Shown piece after piece: positions 44,252 through 52,050 of a stretch of DNA of 64,000 nucleotides. The stretch comes from Paenibacillus terrae (GTDB taxonomy: Bacteria; Bacillota; Bacilli; Paenibacillales; Paenibacillaceae): NCBI RefSeq assembly GCF_000943545.1, contig NZ_JTHP01000012.1, positions 39,566-103,565 of the forward strand, in the 5' to 3' direction. The notes under the pieces were generated by a model. It was not told the DNA's origin. It made no database searches and saw nothing but the letters and a program-made list of their open reading frames with translations. The position numbers and the translations under genes were made by a program. Each line of letters starts with the position of its first letter. Position 1 is the first letter of the stretch.

Positions 44252-45234
44252 TTAATGAACCCCCCGCTCTGGAGAATGCTTCGAATCTCCGCTTTAGACA
44301 TCAGATTGAACTCTGAGCTAAAGCTGCTGAACGACACTGGAGGGCATTGCTTATATCGATCCTTTAGTTGAGGGATATTCAGCGTTGGCAGAATGATTAA
44401 ATATTGCTCGTCGTATACGACCGTCGTCAGACTTTCAAAGTCGCTCATTAAAATCTCATGAATTTTCTCGCCAGGACGGACACCTTTTTCTACAATTTCT
44501 ACATTCTCCACGCCTGAATCCTCGATGAGCACCTCTGCCAAATCCACAATGCGGCAGGTTGGCATGGTCATGATGAAAATTTCCCCGCCGATACTTTCCA
44601 CCGACGCCTTGAACAGTAGACTGATCGCATCCCGCAAAGTCAGGAAAAAGCGCGTCATGTTCATATCCGTGATCGAAACGGTACCCTTTTGGCGAATCTG
44701 GCTTTGAAACAGATGCACCACGCTTCCGTTCGTGCCCAATACGTTACCGCCACGCACCGTCACAAATCGTGTATCGCTATTCAGCAGATTGGCGTAGACG
44801 ATCAGTTTTTCACCAATCGCCTTGGTCATCCCGTAAAAATTGGATGGATTCGCAGCCTTGTCAGTGGAGATATAAATGACTTTCTTGACCTGATTGATGA
44901 CAGCGGCTTCGATCACGTTTTGGGTGCCTACCACGTTCGTTTTTAGTGCTTCATAGGGCTGGTCTTCACATACAGGCACGTGCTTGAGAGCCGCCAAATG
45001 AAATACATAGTCCACACCCTGACAGGCGGTAACCAGTGCATCCTTATCCCGAATATCCCCGATGCAGAAGCTAAGTCGTTCATCCTCAAACTGCCTGTTC
45101 ATCGCAACCTGACTCGATTCTCCGCGCGAAAAGATAATGACCTCTTTGGGGTTACGCGGCAGTAACTGGGTAACCAGCTCATGCCCCCAGGAGCCGGTAC
45201 CGCCGGTAACCAAGATACGTTGGTTTTCAAACAT
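44248..45234 (-). CDS. CapE/FlaA1-like UDP-GlcNAc 4,6-dehydratase/5-epimerase
   Basis: 328 residues starting at ATG 45234, eight bases after GGAGG; TTG 45249 lies upstream of that site. Motifs are LVTGGTGSWGHELVTQLL, FHLAALKHVPVCEDQPYEAL, YISTDKAANPSNFYGMTKA and GEIFIMTMPTCRI. This family makes UDP-2-acetamido-2,6-dideoxy-L-arabino-4-hexulose from UDP-GlcNAc. The next two genes supply reduction and C2 epimerisation. The start overlaps the wecB stop by 8 bases. Confidence 0.88.
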   Translation of the reverse strand: MFENQRILVTGGTGSWGHELVTQLLPRNPKEVIIFSRGESSQVAMNRQFEDERLSFCIGDIRDKDALVTACQGVDYVFHLAALKHVPVCEDQPYEALKTNVVGTQNVIEAAVINQVKKVIYISTDKAANPSNFYGMTKAIGEKLIVYANLLNSDTRFVTVRGGNVLGTNGSVVHLFQSQIRQKGTVSITDMNMTRFFLTLRDAISLLFKASVESIGGEIFIMTMPTCRIVDLAEVLIEDSGVENVEIVEKGVRPGEKIHEILMSDFESLTTVVYDEQYLIILPTLNIPQLKDRYKQCPPVSFSSFSSEFNLMSKAEIRSILQSGGFIK

Positions 45235-46319
45235 GCCGTTTCCCTCCAAGCAAAAATTTGACTACCTTATCTGACACATCCTCCGCCAGATATCCTGCGG
45301 GACACTGCCACTTATGCTTCATCCCGATCATTAAGGCTACCGCGTTCGCTATAACCTCTCCATCCAGCCCGGACACGATATTGCTGCCGCAATCCACGGT
45401 TTCCGGTCGTTCCGTCGTCCGGCGCATCGTGACCGTCGGCACACCCATGATGCAGCATTCCTCCTGTACGGTGCCGCTGTCCGTCAAAGCGCAGCGGGCA
45501 TGCCGCTCCAGCAGTACGAAGTCAAAAAAACCGAACGGTTCGTGGAGCTCCACCAGCGGATCAAGCTGGATCGGCGGATGGCTCGCAATACGAGCGGCAG
45601 TGCGGGGATGAATACTGCAAATGACCCGCTGTCCGGACTGCTGCGCTACCCGATTCAAGCCATCCAGTATAGCCAGCAAATACGGCGGATGGTCGACATT
45701 TTCGGCTCTGTGGGCGGTCACCAGGAAATATTCCCCTGGCGACAGTCCCAGCTTCTTCAAAATGTCGCTGCCGGACACCTCTTTCTCGTAATGCTGCATC
45801 ACTTCGTAAATCGGGTTTCCGGTCAATATAATTCGTTGGCTCGGAAAGCCTTCCCGTATTAGATGCTGCTTGCTTTGCTCCGTATACGGCATATTAATCG
45901 TAGAAATCGCATCAATGACGCGGCGATTCTTCTCTTCCGGCACATCCAGATCGTAGCAGCGGTTACCCGCCTCCATATGCACGACCGGGTAGCCCATACG
46001 TTCCGCAAGCAAGGCACACAGGGGCGCTGTTCGTATCACCGAGCAGCAGCACATGATCCGGGCGCTCCTTGTTTAAAATATCCTCCATCTGCGAGTACAT
46101 GGCAGACAGTTGTTTACCCAGTGTCCCCGCCTTCTCCTGAAGCACATAATCTGGGGCACGAAGCCCCAGTTCGCGGAAGAATTGCCCGCTCAGGCTTTCC
46201 GTGTAATTTTGGCCCGTATGCACAAGCACATGCTGGTCTGCATAGCGATCCAGCTTCGGAATGATCAGGCTGAGCCGTATAATTTCCGGTCTTGTGCCGA
46301 GCACGGTCAATATTTTCAT
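45227..46319 (-). pseudogene. wecB: UDP-GlcNAc 2-epimerase family gene with a frameshift
   Basis: The N-terminal part (from ATG 46319: KILTVLGTRPEIIRLSLIIP, HTGQNYTESLSG, LLLGDTNSA) and the C-terminal part (LCALLAERMGYPVVHMEAGN, LTDSGTVQEECCIMGVPTVT) are both well conserved but in different frames. The switch point is a run of four Cs on the minus strand (plus-strand GGGG, 46021-46024); with three Cs the sequence reads DTNSALCALLAERMGYP without a break. The corrected protein would have about 363 residues, normal for the WbjD/CapG/WecB family. It would finish the 6-deoxy-L-HexNAc pathway. Either a pseudogene or a sequence error. Confidence 0.85.
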
Positions 46320-46424
46320 TGTGTTGGAACCCACCTTTGCTGTCGTTGTTTCATTAAACTGTGGAGTTTAATGAGTGAGATAGCCATCCAGCAAACTGTC
46401 TGTGCTCCAGCTAAACGTTCACCT

Positions 46425-46457
46425 CAACGGTCCGGCATGCTTTCACCCGGACCGTTG
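46425..46457. other. GC-rich hairpin overlapping the end of a glycosyltransferase gene
   Basis: CAACGGTCCG (46425-46434) pairs perfectly with CGGACCGTTG (46448-46457), followed on the plus strand by TTTTTTG. The T-run is on the plus strand although all genes here run minus. The stop of the minus-strand glycosyltransferase (46443) lies within the loop. Confidence 0.6.
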
Positions 46458-48152
46458 TTTTTTGTGGCGTCCAGCCTTGAGCGTTAGCCGCTTCCGCTTG
46501 TGCGGATGCGAACGACTCGACACAGGCTTGAGCTTGAGTTTTCGTTTGAGCTTCCGCTTCAACCTGGGTTTCTGTCTGGACTTGGATTTCGGCAGAAGCC
46601 CTGACAGCGGAAACCAGTGAATGCGATAGCCCCTGCTGCTGGTGTTGGTGTTGCTCTTACCCTTGCGCTTGCGATTGCGATTGCGCGGTCTGATATGCTT
46701 GCGTCTCGCCCGAATGCCACGCTTGCCGTGATGCAGGTCTGGCTGTGGGTCTGGCTGTGGCTCCGGTACAGGAGCGGATGGCTGTGGCAAGCCCGGAATG
46801 GCCGCATACTCGATAGGTGGCAGACCAAGCACAGGCAGTTGGCCAACCAGCGATTCGGGAAATTCTCGAATAGTGCTGGTACATGCCTCCGGTATAGCGA
46901 TGACCTGACGTAGCCCTTCTCCCTCCCGAGTCCATACCGGACCACCCGGCTGCTGAATCAGCGGGAACCACTGCGGATCATGACACACCCATTGGCTGGC
47001 CATGACGTGCAGGTTGTTTTGGTAGGAATCAGACCCGTATACACGTGTAGCCGCGCTGTGGTTCCGTACACCAATCCGTTCCACTTCCTCGGGATGTTTG
47101 AGCAGATAGCCCACTTTTTCCGCCAGCATATCGCTGTTTCCCGGCTCTACCAAAAACTCAGTATTTCCGGTTGCCTCCATCAGCTCCACCAGTCCGCCCT
47201 GCGCAAAGGCCACAACCGGCTTTCCGTAAACCAGCCCCTCCAGTGCCGTCAGACCAAAGCCTTCCTCCACCATGCTCGGGATGACAACCATATCCATCGC
47301 GCTATATGCGGTGGATACAGATTCCTCAAATGAGCTGAACTGGAATCGGCGGCTGTAACGGGATTTGCGGATTAAAGAAACGCATTTCACATAATATTCC
47401 GAGTCCACCGAGCTGCCGATGATCCAGAAGCGGCAGCTCGAATTCGTTTCACACAGCTTCAGAGCCATTTGAACAAAAGGCAACAGTCCTTTGGCTTCAT
47501 AGATAAAGGAAGAAATATAACCAATACAGATATGTGATTCCTTCAATCCCAGCTTTTCACGTTTGCGTTTCCGTTGCAGTACATGCTCTTTGTGCGGCGG
47601 CATATCCATATCCCGACAAGGAGACAACACCGTATGCGGACGTGTCAGCCCCGCCCCGTGCAAAGGTCGCAAGACGGCTTGCGAAATACCGATGACCCAT
47701 CGGCTGTAACGCTCGATGATGGAGACCGAGACAGGTGTATGCTCATTCTGGTTAATGACTTCGGTTATTTTCCAGACCACTGGAATATTCAACTCATGGG
47801 AAGCCATCGCGGGCATGACGTTCACACAGGTATTGACCAGCACCACATCTGGACGCGCTTGCTGTAGCAACTGAAGCAACGGTGCGTACGAAGCATGGTT
47901 TCGCAAATTCTCCGCATCTTGCGCCAATCCCTCATACGGGTTATACATGCCGTGCAGCATGGGCAGGTTCTGAATTTGGACGGTAATCCCGCGCTTGCGG
48001 GCAATCGTGGTCAGCCGCCCTTCACCGGGCGTAACCAGAATGCAGTCGAAGTACGTACGAATGTCTACACAAAATTGCAATAACAGCTTCTCCGCTCCCG
48101 TAATGCTGCGGACATTGCTGACATGGCTGAATAGCATCATTTTCGGTTTGAT
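46443..48152 (-). CDS. Family 4 glycosyltransferase with Pro-rich linker and basic tail; apparent ATC start
   Basis: A very strong AAAGGAGGTGA lies 9 bases before ATC 48152. The first ATG (48140) is 21 bases from that site, and a TGA closes the frame just upstream of ATC. With ATC the start is M-K-P-K and the length 569. The GT-B domain shows LFSHVSNVRSITGAEKLLLQ, HICIGYISSFIYEAKGLLPF and the E-x7-E type EEGFGLTALEGLVYGKPVVA. After about residue 390 come a Pro-rich linker (PSAPVPEPQPDPQPD) and about 100 residues very rich in Arg and Lys (LKRKLKRKLKLKP). Such tails recur in this locus and may bind anionic polymer or DNA. Confidence 0.85.
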   Translation of the reverse strand: MKPKMMLFSHVSNVRSITGAEKLLLQFCVDIRTYFDCILVTPGEGRLTTIARKRGITVQIQNLPMLHGMYNPYEGLAQDAENLRNHASYAPLLQLLQQARPDVVLVNTCVNVMPAMASHELNIPVVWKITEVINQNEHTPVSVSIIERYSRWVIGISQAVLRPLHGAGLTRPHTVLSPCRDMDMPPHKEHVLQRKRKREKLGLKESHICIGYISSFIYEAKGLLPFVQMALKLCETNSSCRFWIIGSSVDSEYYVKCVSLIRKSRYSRRFQFSSFEESVSTAYSAMDMVVIPSMVEEGFGLTALEGLVYGKPVVAFAQGGLVELMEATGNTEFLVEPGNSDMLAEKVGYLLKHPEEVERIGVRNHSAATRVYGSDSYQNNLHVMASQWVCHDPQWFPLIQQPGGPVWTREGEGLRQVIAIPEACTSTIREFPESLVGQLPVLGLPPIEYAAIPGLPQPSAPVPEPQPDPQPDLHHGKRGIRARRKHIRPRNRNRKRKGKSNTNTSSRGYRIHWFPLSGLLPKSKSRQKPRLKRKLKRKLKLKPVSSRSHPHKRKRLTLKAGRHKKQRSG

Positions 48153-48200
48153 CGGAGTTCACCTCCTTTAAAATAGCAATCATCGGGCGTATGAACCGAA

Positions 48201-49319
48201 TTATGGAAATACGATCGACAGCAGCTGGTCAATCCGGTGACCATACGTGTGCTCACGCAGTGTCCGTTCCAGAGCACGCAAGGCAATCTCACGGCGTTCC
48301 TTTTCGTGCGTCAAATAAAACTCAATCTTCTCCAGCAGCTCCTGTTGGGAACTATACGTCTCGATCTCTTCTCCCGGCTTGTAAAAACGAGCCAGATCAT
48401 CCCGTGTGTCGGTCAGTTGCAAGGTGCCGCAGGCAGAAATTTCGAACGTGCGCGGATTCGGCGACGCCCCCGGAATTTTCAGCGCATTGTTATTCACCGA
48501 ATCATCCTGATGCGAACGATGAAGATTAATGACAATTTTGCTGCCATTATACGTATCATTCGTCTCGACCGGAGACATCCAGCGGCCTATCTCGATTTTG
48601 TCTCCGTACGATTGATAATCAGGGAGACGATCCCACCAGATTCCGTTGATTTTAATATTACGAGCCATGAGCTGCGGCATAATTGGATTAAAGAAATAGA
48701 TGCGATTCCAGTAGGCCGAGCCGGTAAACCCGATTTCACGCCGTACAGAAGCGGGAGAGCTAAGTGGGAAATATTGAGTCAGAAATGCCGCAAAGGGCAA
48801 GTAATGTACAGATGAGCAGCCAAGCTGACGGTACATTTCAATGCAATTCAGCTCTAGCGTGAACACATGGTCATAATGCGGGACAATTTGGGTCGTCGTG
48901 TCCGTGTAATAGGGATCATCCGTCAGCCAGATGGCGGTCGGAATGCCCAACTGACGTACCGCTTTCACCTGCTCCAGCGGAAGATCCATCCCATCCAGCG
49001 CCAGCATCAGATTCGGACGGAGCTGGGTAGCAATATCACCTACGGGCTGACGCGGGTCGGTTACGGTAACCTGAGCCGTCATACTTTGCAACGTGGTGAT
49101 CACCGCTTCATCCAGTGGAGAATAGGGAAGACCCTTACCGGAGACTACATACAGCACATGGATTTGCCGAAAAGGGAAGACCGCCTTCGTCCGGGCAAGA
49201 ATCGCATTGGCGCGTCCGCGCAAATAGCCTTCGTCGTATCCGTCACCGAGTCCCGCAGCTCTCCCCTTTTCCCAGGAGGTTGTGGCCGGGTCAAACGGTC
49301 CTGTCGTAGATATCGTCAT
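48201..49319 (-). CDS. CgeB-family glycosyltransferase-like spore protein
   Basis: 372 residues from ATG 49319, eight bases after GGAG; GTG 49328 is too close to that site. The family core is visible: LMLALDGMDLPLEQV, GIPTAIWLTDDPYYTDTT, YDHVFTLELNCIEMYRQLG, IGFTGSAYWNRIYFF and SPNPRTFEISACGTLQLTD, the last being the CgeB donor-site signature. CgeB affects outer spore-coat glycosylation in B. subtilis. The N-terminus carries GDGYDEGYLRGRAN, a tag shared with other proteins of this locus. It is 33 bases downstream of a paralogue. Confidence 0.85.
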   Translation of the reverse strand: MTISTTGPFDPATTSWEKGRAAGLGDGYDEGYLRGRANAILARTKAVFPFRQIHVLYVVSGKGLPYSPLDEAVITTLQSMTAQVTVTDPRQPVGDIATQLRPNLMLALDGMDLPLEQVKAVRQLGIPTAIWLTDDPYYTDTTTQIVPHYDHVFTLELNCIEMYRQLGCSSVHYLPFAAFLTQYFPLSSPASVRREIGFTGSAYWNRIYFFNPIMPQLMARNIKINGIWWDRLPDYQSYGDKIEIGRWMSPVETNDTYNGSKIVINLHRSHQDDSVNNNALKIPGASPNPRTFEISACGTLQLTDTRDDLARFYKPGEEIETYSSQQELLEKIEFYLTHEKERREIALRALERTLREHTYGHRIDQLLSIVFP

Positions 49320-49352
49320 CACTTTCACTCCTCACTGTTTTTGGTGTTTACT

Positions 49353-50444
49353 TTAGGCCATCGCCTGGTCAAGCAATTCTTCCATACGATTCGTGTACAG
49401 ATGCTTTTGCATGGTGGTGTGCAGCCCGCGCCAGGCCATGCGTTCACGTTCCCAGTCATGCTTGAGATAGTAGTCCAGCTTGACCTTCAACTCCTCTACT
49501 CCACCAAAGGTTTCAATGTCATAGCCTGGTCGGTAATAGCGGTCCAAATCTTTCCGAATGTCCGTCATCTGGAGCGTGCCGCAGGCAGAAATTTCGTAGG
49601 TCCGGGGATTAATGGACTCCGCGGATAGCTGATGCGTATTCCGGTTATCCAGTCCGGGGTCCGTTGGACGGTGCAGATTGATAACAATTTTGGAGCCGTT
49701 ATAATATTTGGCTGTTTCCTCCGGCTCCATGAAGATTGGACGGATAAATCGTTCCAGCACATCCCGTCGGGTCAGCCGATCCCAGTGCCCACCTACGATC
49801 AGCACTCTTTTGTCCGCCAAAAAAGGAGCGAGGTGGTCAAACAGCTTCACTCGGTTCCAGAAGGCATTCCCGATGAAGCAAATGTCATGCTGGTGCTCCC
49901 GCTCCACCCGCCGGGGATAAAAGATCCGGGCTGACGCAGCAAGCGGCAAATAGTGTACCTGTGCCACTCCCTGATCTCGATAAAACGGCAGGCATGACAT
50001 CTCGTGCGTAAATACAACATCGTAGGATTGGCAGATCAACGCCGTATCCTCCGTAAAATAGGGATCATCTACAAACCATATGGCTGTCCGAATGCCCAGG
50101 CCCCGTATTTGCTGCACCTGCTCCAGATGATCCAGTGGAAAAACATGCAGCCCGTTCATGACCAGCACGAGGTCGGGTCGATGGGCCTCGGCGTCAGCCA
50201 GCATCGTGGCAGGAGTACCGATGACCAATTCGCTGCATACTTGGCTTAATGCCTCTTGTACCCCGGTGTCTATAGCGGCGAAGCCTTGTGGAATATACAG
50301 CACTTTCAACTGGCGAACCGCAGGCTTCGTAGCCACGACCTGTGACAGAGCAGCCGTGCAACCGCCCATTCTGCGTCCTTCCCGGTAGCCACATCGATAG
50401 GCTTCGCGTTCATTTCCGCTTCGTTGATCGTTCACATCCTTCAC
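49353..50444 (-). CDS. CgeB-family glycosyltransferase-like spore protein, paralogue
   Basis: 363 residues from GTG 50444; GTG 50435 is almost equally plausible because AGGGTGAAGG lies between. The core aligns with the next gene: LVLVMNGLHVFPLDHLEQVQ, GIRTAIWFVDDPYFTEDT, CFIGNAFWNRVKLFDHL, KIVINLHRPTDPG and NPRTYEISACGTLQMTDIRK. The N-terminus has YRCGYREGRRMGG, again the short tag. Probably transfers a sugar during spore-surface assembly; inferred from family. Confidence 0.85.
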   Translation of the reverse strand: MKDVNDQRSGNEREAYRCGYREGRRMGGCTAALSQVVATKPAVRQLKVLYIPQGFAAIDTGVQEALSQVCSELVIGTPATMLADAEAHRPDLVLVMNGLHVFPLDHLEQVQQIRGLGIRTAIWFVDDPYFTEDTALICQSYDVVFTHEMSCLPFYRDQGVAQVHYLPLAASARIFYPRRVEREHQHDICFIGNAFWNRVKLFDHLAPFLADKRVLIVGGHWDRLTRRDVLERFIRPIFMEPEETAKYYNGSKIVINLHRPTDPGLDNRNTHQLSAESINPRTYEISACGTLQMTDIRKDLDRYYRPGYDIETFGGVEELKVKLDYYLKHDWERERMAWRGLHTTMQKHLYTNRMEELLDQAMA

Positions 50445-50573
50445 CCTGTCCTGTTGTAGGATAAACTTCTGTCACTCCTAAACTATATGCGGAGGGGCCA
50501 AACGCATCATGGACGACTGCCACTGCCCGGACAAAATTGGCGTTTGCCCGTCCATCTGCCAAACCACAAATAA

Positions 50574-50596
50574 CCCCGAAGCTGTTAGCTTCGGGG
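50574..50596 (-). terminator. Terminator after the basic/GYxxG protein gene
   Basis: On the minus strand CCCCGAAGCT and AGCTTCGGGG form a perfect 10-bp stem with a 3-base loop followed by TTATTTG. It lies 30 bases after the stop at 50626 and should separate the upstream part of the locus from the CgeB genes. Confidence 0.8.
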
Positions 50597-50625
50597 GATC
50601 AGCGGCAATAGATGATGTTCACAGT

Positions 50626-50985
50626 TTACTGGGCCTTGTAAGCGACCTGGTGCCCGTCTTCGTAGCCTTTGGCAAAGCCTGAATTGAAGCCCTCGTTATA
50701 GGCCGCATCATATCCCTGCTGAAATGCCTGCGGATCATGCTCCAGCACAACAGGCTCGGGCTGTGGATTTTCCGCAGCAGGGGCTGTCGCCGGGTTGGGC
50801 TGAGGCTTTTTCTGCCTACGCCGAAGAGAACGACTTCTACGGGCGGAATGAAGCCCTCTTTTACGCCGTCTTAAAGCGAGCAGACGTTTTCTTCTCAGCT
50901 TTAATCTTCGGATGCTCGAACGCCGGGTGCTTTTGCGTCTTTTACGGGCTTTTCCCCGCGTGACGCGTTCCCACCTTATTCTCAT
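50626..50985 (-). CDS. Arg-rich protein with C-terminal GYxxG-type repeats
   Basis: 119 residues from ATG 50985, seven bases after GGAGG. The first 60 residues are extremely rich in Arg and Lys (RRSSIRRLKLRRKRLLALRR), then a Pro/Ala linker, then a helix-like run QGYDAAYNEGFNSGFAKGYE with aromatic residues and Gly spaced by four. No known family; Arg-rich coat proteins such as CotG-type are only a loose comparison. The repeat matches the N-terminal tags of the CgeB proteins and of one GT2, so this may be an assembly partner or scaffold. Confidence 0.65.
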   Translation of the reverse strand: MRIRWERVTRGKARKRRKSTRRSSIRRLKLRRKRLLALRRRKRGLHSARRSRSLRRRQKKPQPNPATAPAAENPQPEPVVLEHDPQAFQQGYDAAYNEGFNSGFAKGYEDGHQVAYKAQ

Positions 50986-50997
50986 TTTCATTCCTCC

Positions 50998-51282
50998 TTA
51001 GTTTCCTCGTCGTTGTTTCGTTTTTGGAACAGGTAGCTGGAGCCACGGCTGAGTCGGTTTACCATACACCTGCCGTCTTAATGGTATGCCCGCCAACATC
51101 TGCGTGATTTTCCCCTGGTAGTTGCTGAGCACACGAATGGTTTCTTCCAGACGGGTAGCGGACATATCCGCATGGGGCGTCAAGTCCGCAAGACTGCTCA
51201 GCATCCGAGCAACGGCGTGCTGGCTGGTAGCAATGGACTCCATCATATCCAGCTTGATCTCACGTTCGCGCCTCATGCTCAT
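50998..51282 (-). CDS. Small helical protein of unknown function (A)
   Basis: 94 residues. Predicted almost all helix in the first 65 residues (EIKLDMMESIATSQHAVARM, RLEETIRVLSNYQGKITQML), then a Pro/Lys-rich end. No family recognised. The ATG overlaps the upstream stop as TAATG, so it is coupled to protein B. It resembles proteins B and C in size, helicity and a short motif pattern of Met and Gln near the N-terminus. Confidence 0.65.
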   Translation of the reverse strand: MSMRREREIKLDMMESIATSQHAVARMLSSLADLTPHADMSATRLEETIRVLSNYQGKITQMLAGIPLRRQVYGKPTQPWLQLPVPKTKQRRGN

Positions 51283-51614
51283 TAGCTCATATCCCCCGGT
51301 CCCATTCCTCCCATCATCCCTTCCATTCCGCCACCTTGCTGCTCATCCTGATCCAGTAATGCCTTGAGATTACTGCACAGTCCGGTTTGAAGCCGGGTTA
51401 AACCCTCCAGCATTTCCACCATCTGCTCATGAATTTCCAAAGGCCGTCCCAATTGTTCTTCATCCGTGTCAAATGCGCGAGGCTCCAGATGATTCAGCGT
51501 CCAATTACGCATTTTTTCGGCTTCTACCGCCTTGGCCTCCAGGATCATGGACACATTCCATTGCATTTTGGAGGCTGCGTCCAGCATATGAATCATTGCT
51601 TTTTCCCTACTCAT
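51282..51614 (-). CDS. Small helical protein of unknown function (B)
   Basis: 110 residues with GGGAG upstream. Two long helices (AMIHMLDAASKMQWNVSMIL, IHEQMVEMLEGLTRLQTGLC) and a Gly/Met-rich tail (QQGGGMEGMMGGMGPGDM). No family recognised. Second of three tandem small genes between the GT2 gene and the Arg-rich protein. Confidence 0.65.
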   Translation of the reverse strand: MSREKAMIHMLDAASKMQWNVSMILEAKAVEAEKMRNWTLNHLEPRAFDTDEEQLGRPLEIHEQMVEMLEGLTRLQTGLCSNLKALLDQDEQQGGGMEGMMGGMGPGDMS

Positions 51615-51643
51615 GTGTTCACTCCCTGCCCTCGGTTGGTACG

Positions 51644-51931
51644 TTACTCCTCGTCCGGGTATGCCGTCTCTTTCACGACACGAACGAGCATTTCAGCCAT
51701 TGCTTCCTGAAGATCGGCAATACCGTTCAAGTAGGCAACAATGCTTTTGTTTACTTGTCCCGAGCTGTCGAGAATGCCCGGAATTCCATCAAAACGCGGC
51801 TCTTCGTCCGGCAGTTCATGTATGATCTGCGACATGCGCACGACCACCTGCCGTTCCGCATCCAACAGCCTTGACATCTGCTGCTGCGAGTGCGAAATAT
51901 GGATCAGCAAATCATCTACCTGGTTATGCAT
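51644..51931 (-). CDS. Small helical protein of unknown function (C)
   Basis: 95 residues with a strong AAAGGAGGGG site. Helical and acidic (VDDLLIHISHSQQQMSRLLD, VAYLNGIADLQEAMAEMLVR). No family recognised. First of the three small genes. Their conserved placement inside a glycan locus suggests a structural or chaperone role, but this is only inference. Confidence 0.65.
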   Translation of the reverse strand: MHNQVDDLLIHISHSQQQMSRLLDAERQVVVRMSQIIHELPDEEPRFDGIPGILDSSGQVNKSIVAYLNGIADLQEAMAEMLVRVVKETAYPDEE

Positions 51932-52050
51932 AAGCCCCTCCTTTATGTGCTCCGCCGTGCGGAACGCACGAATTGCCTACGGGCTTTCCGCTACTACAGC
52001 GTATGCCGCAACGAGTAGTCGGTTCCGCCTAAAAGCGCCTATTCCGATCA

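Noticed and set aside
46617..46913. Plus-strand frame of 98 codons opposite the basic glycosyltransferase tail
   Set aside because: Shadow of an Arg/Lys-rich segment; no start signals and no family resemblance.
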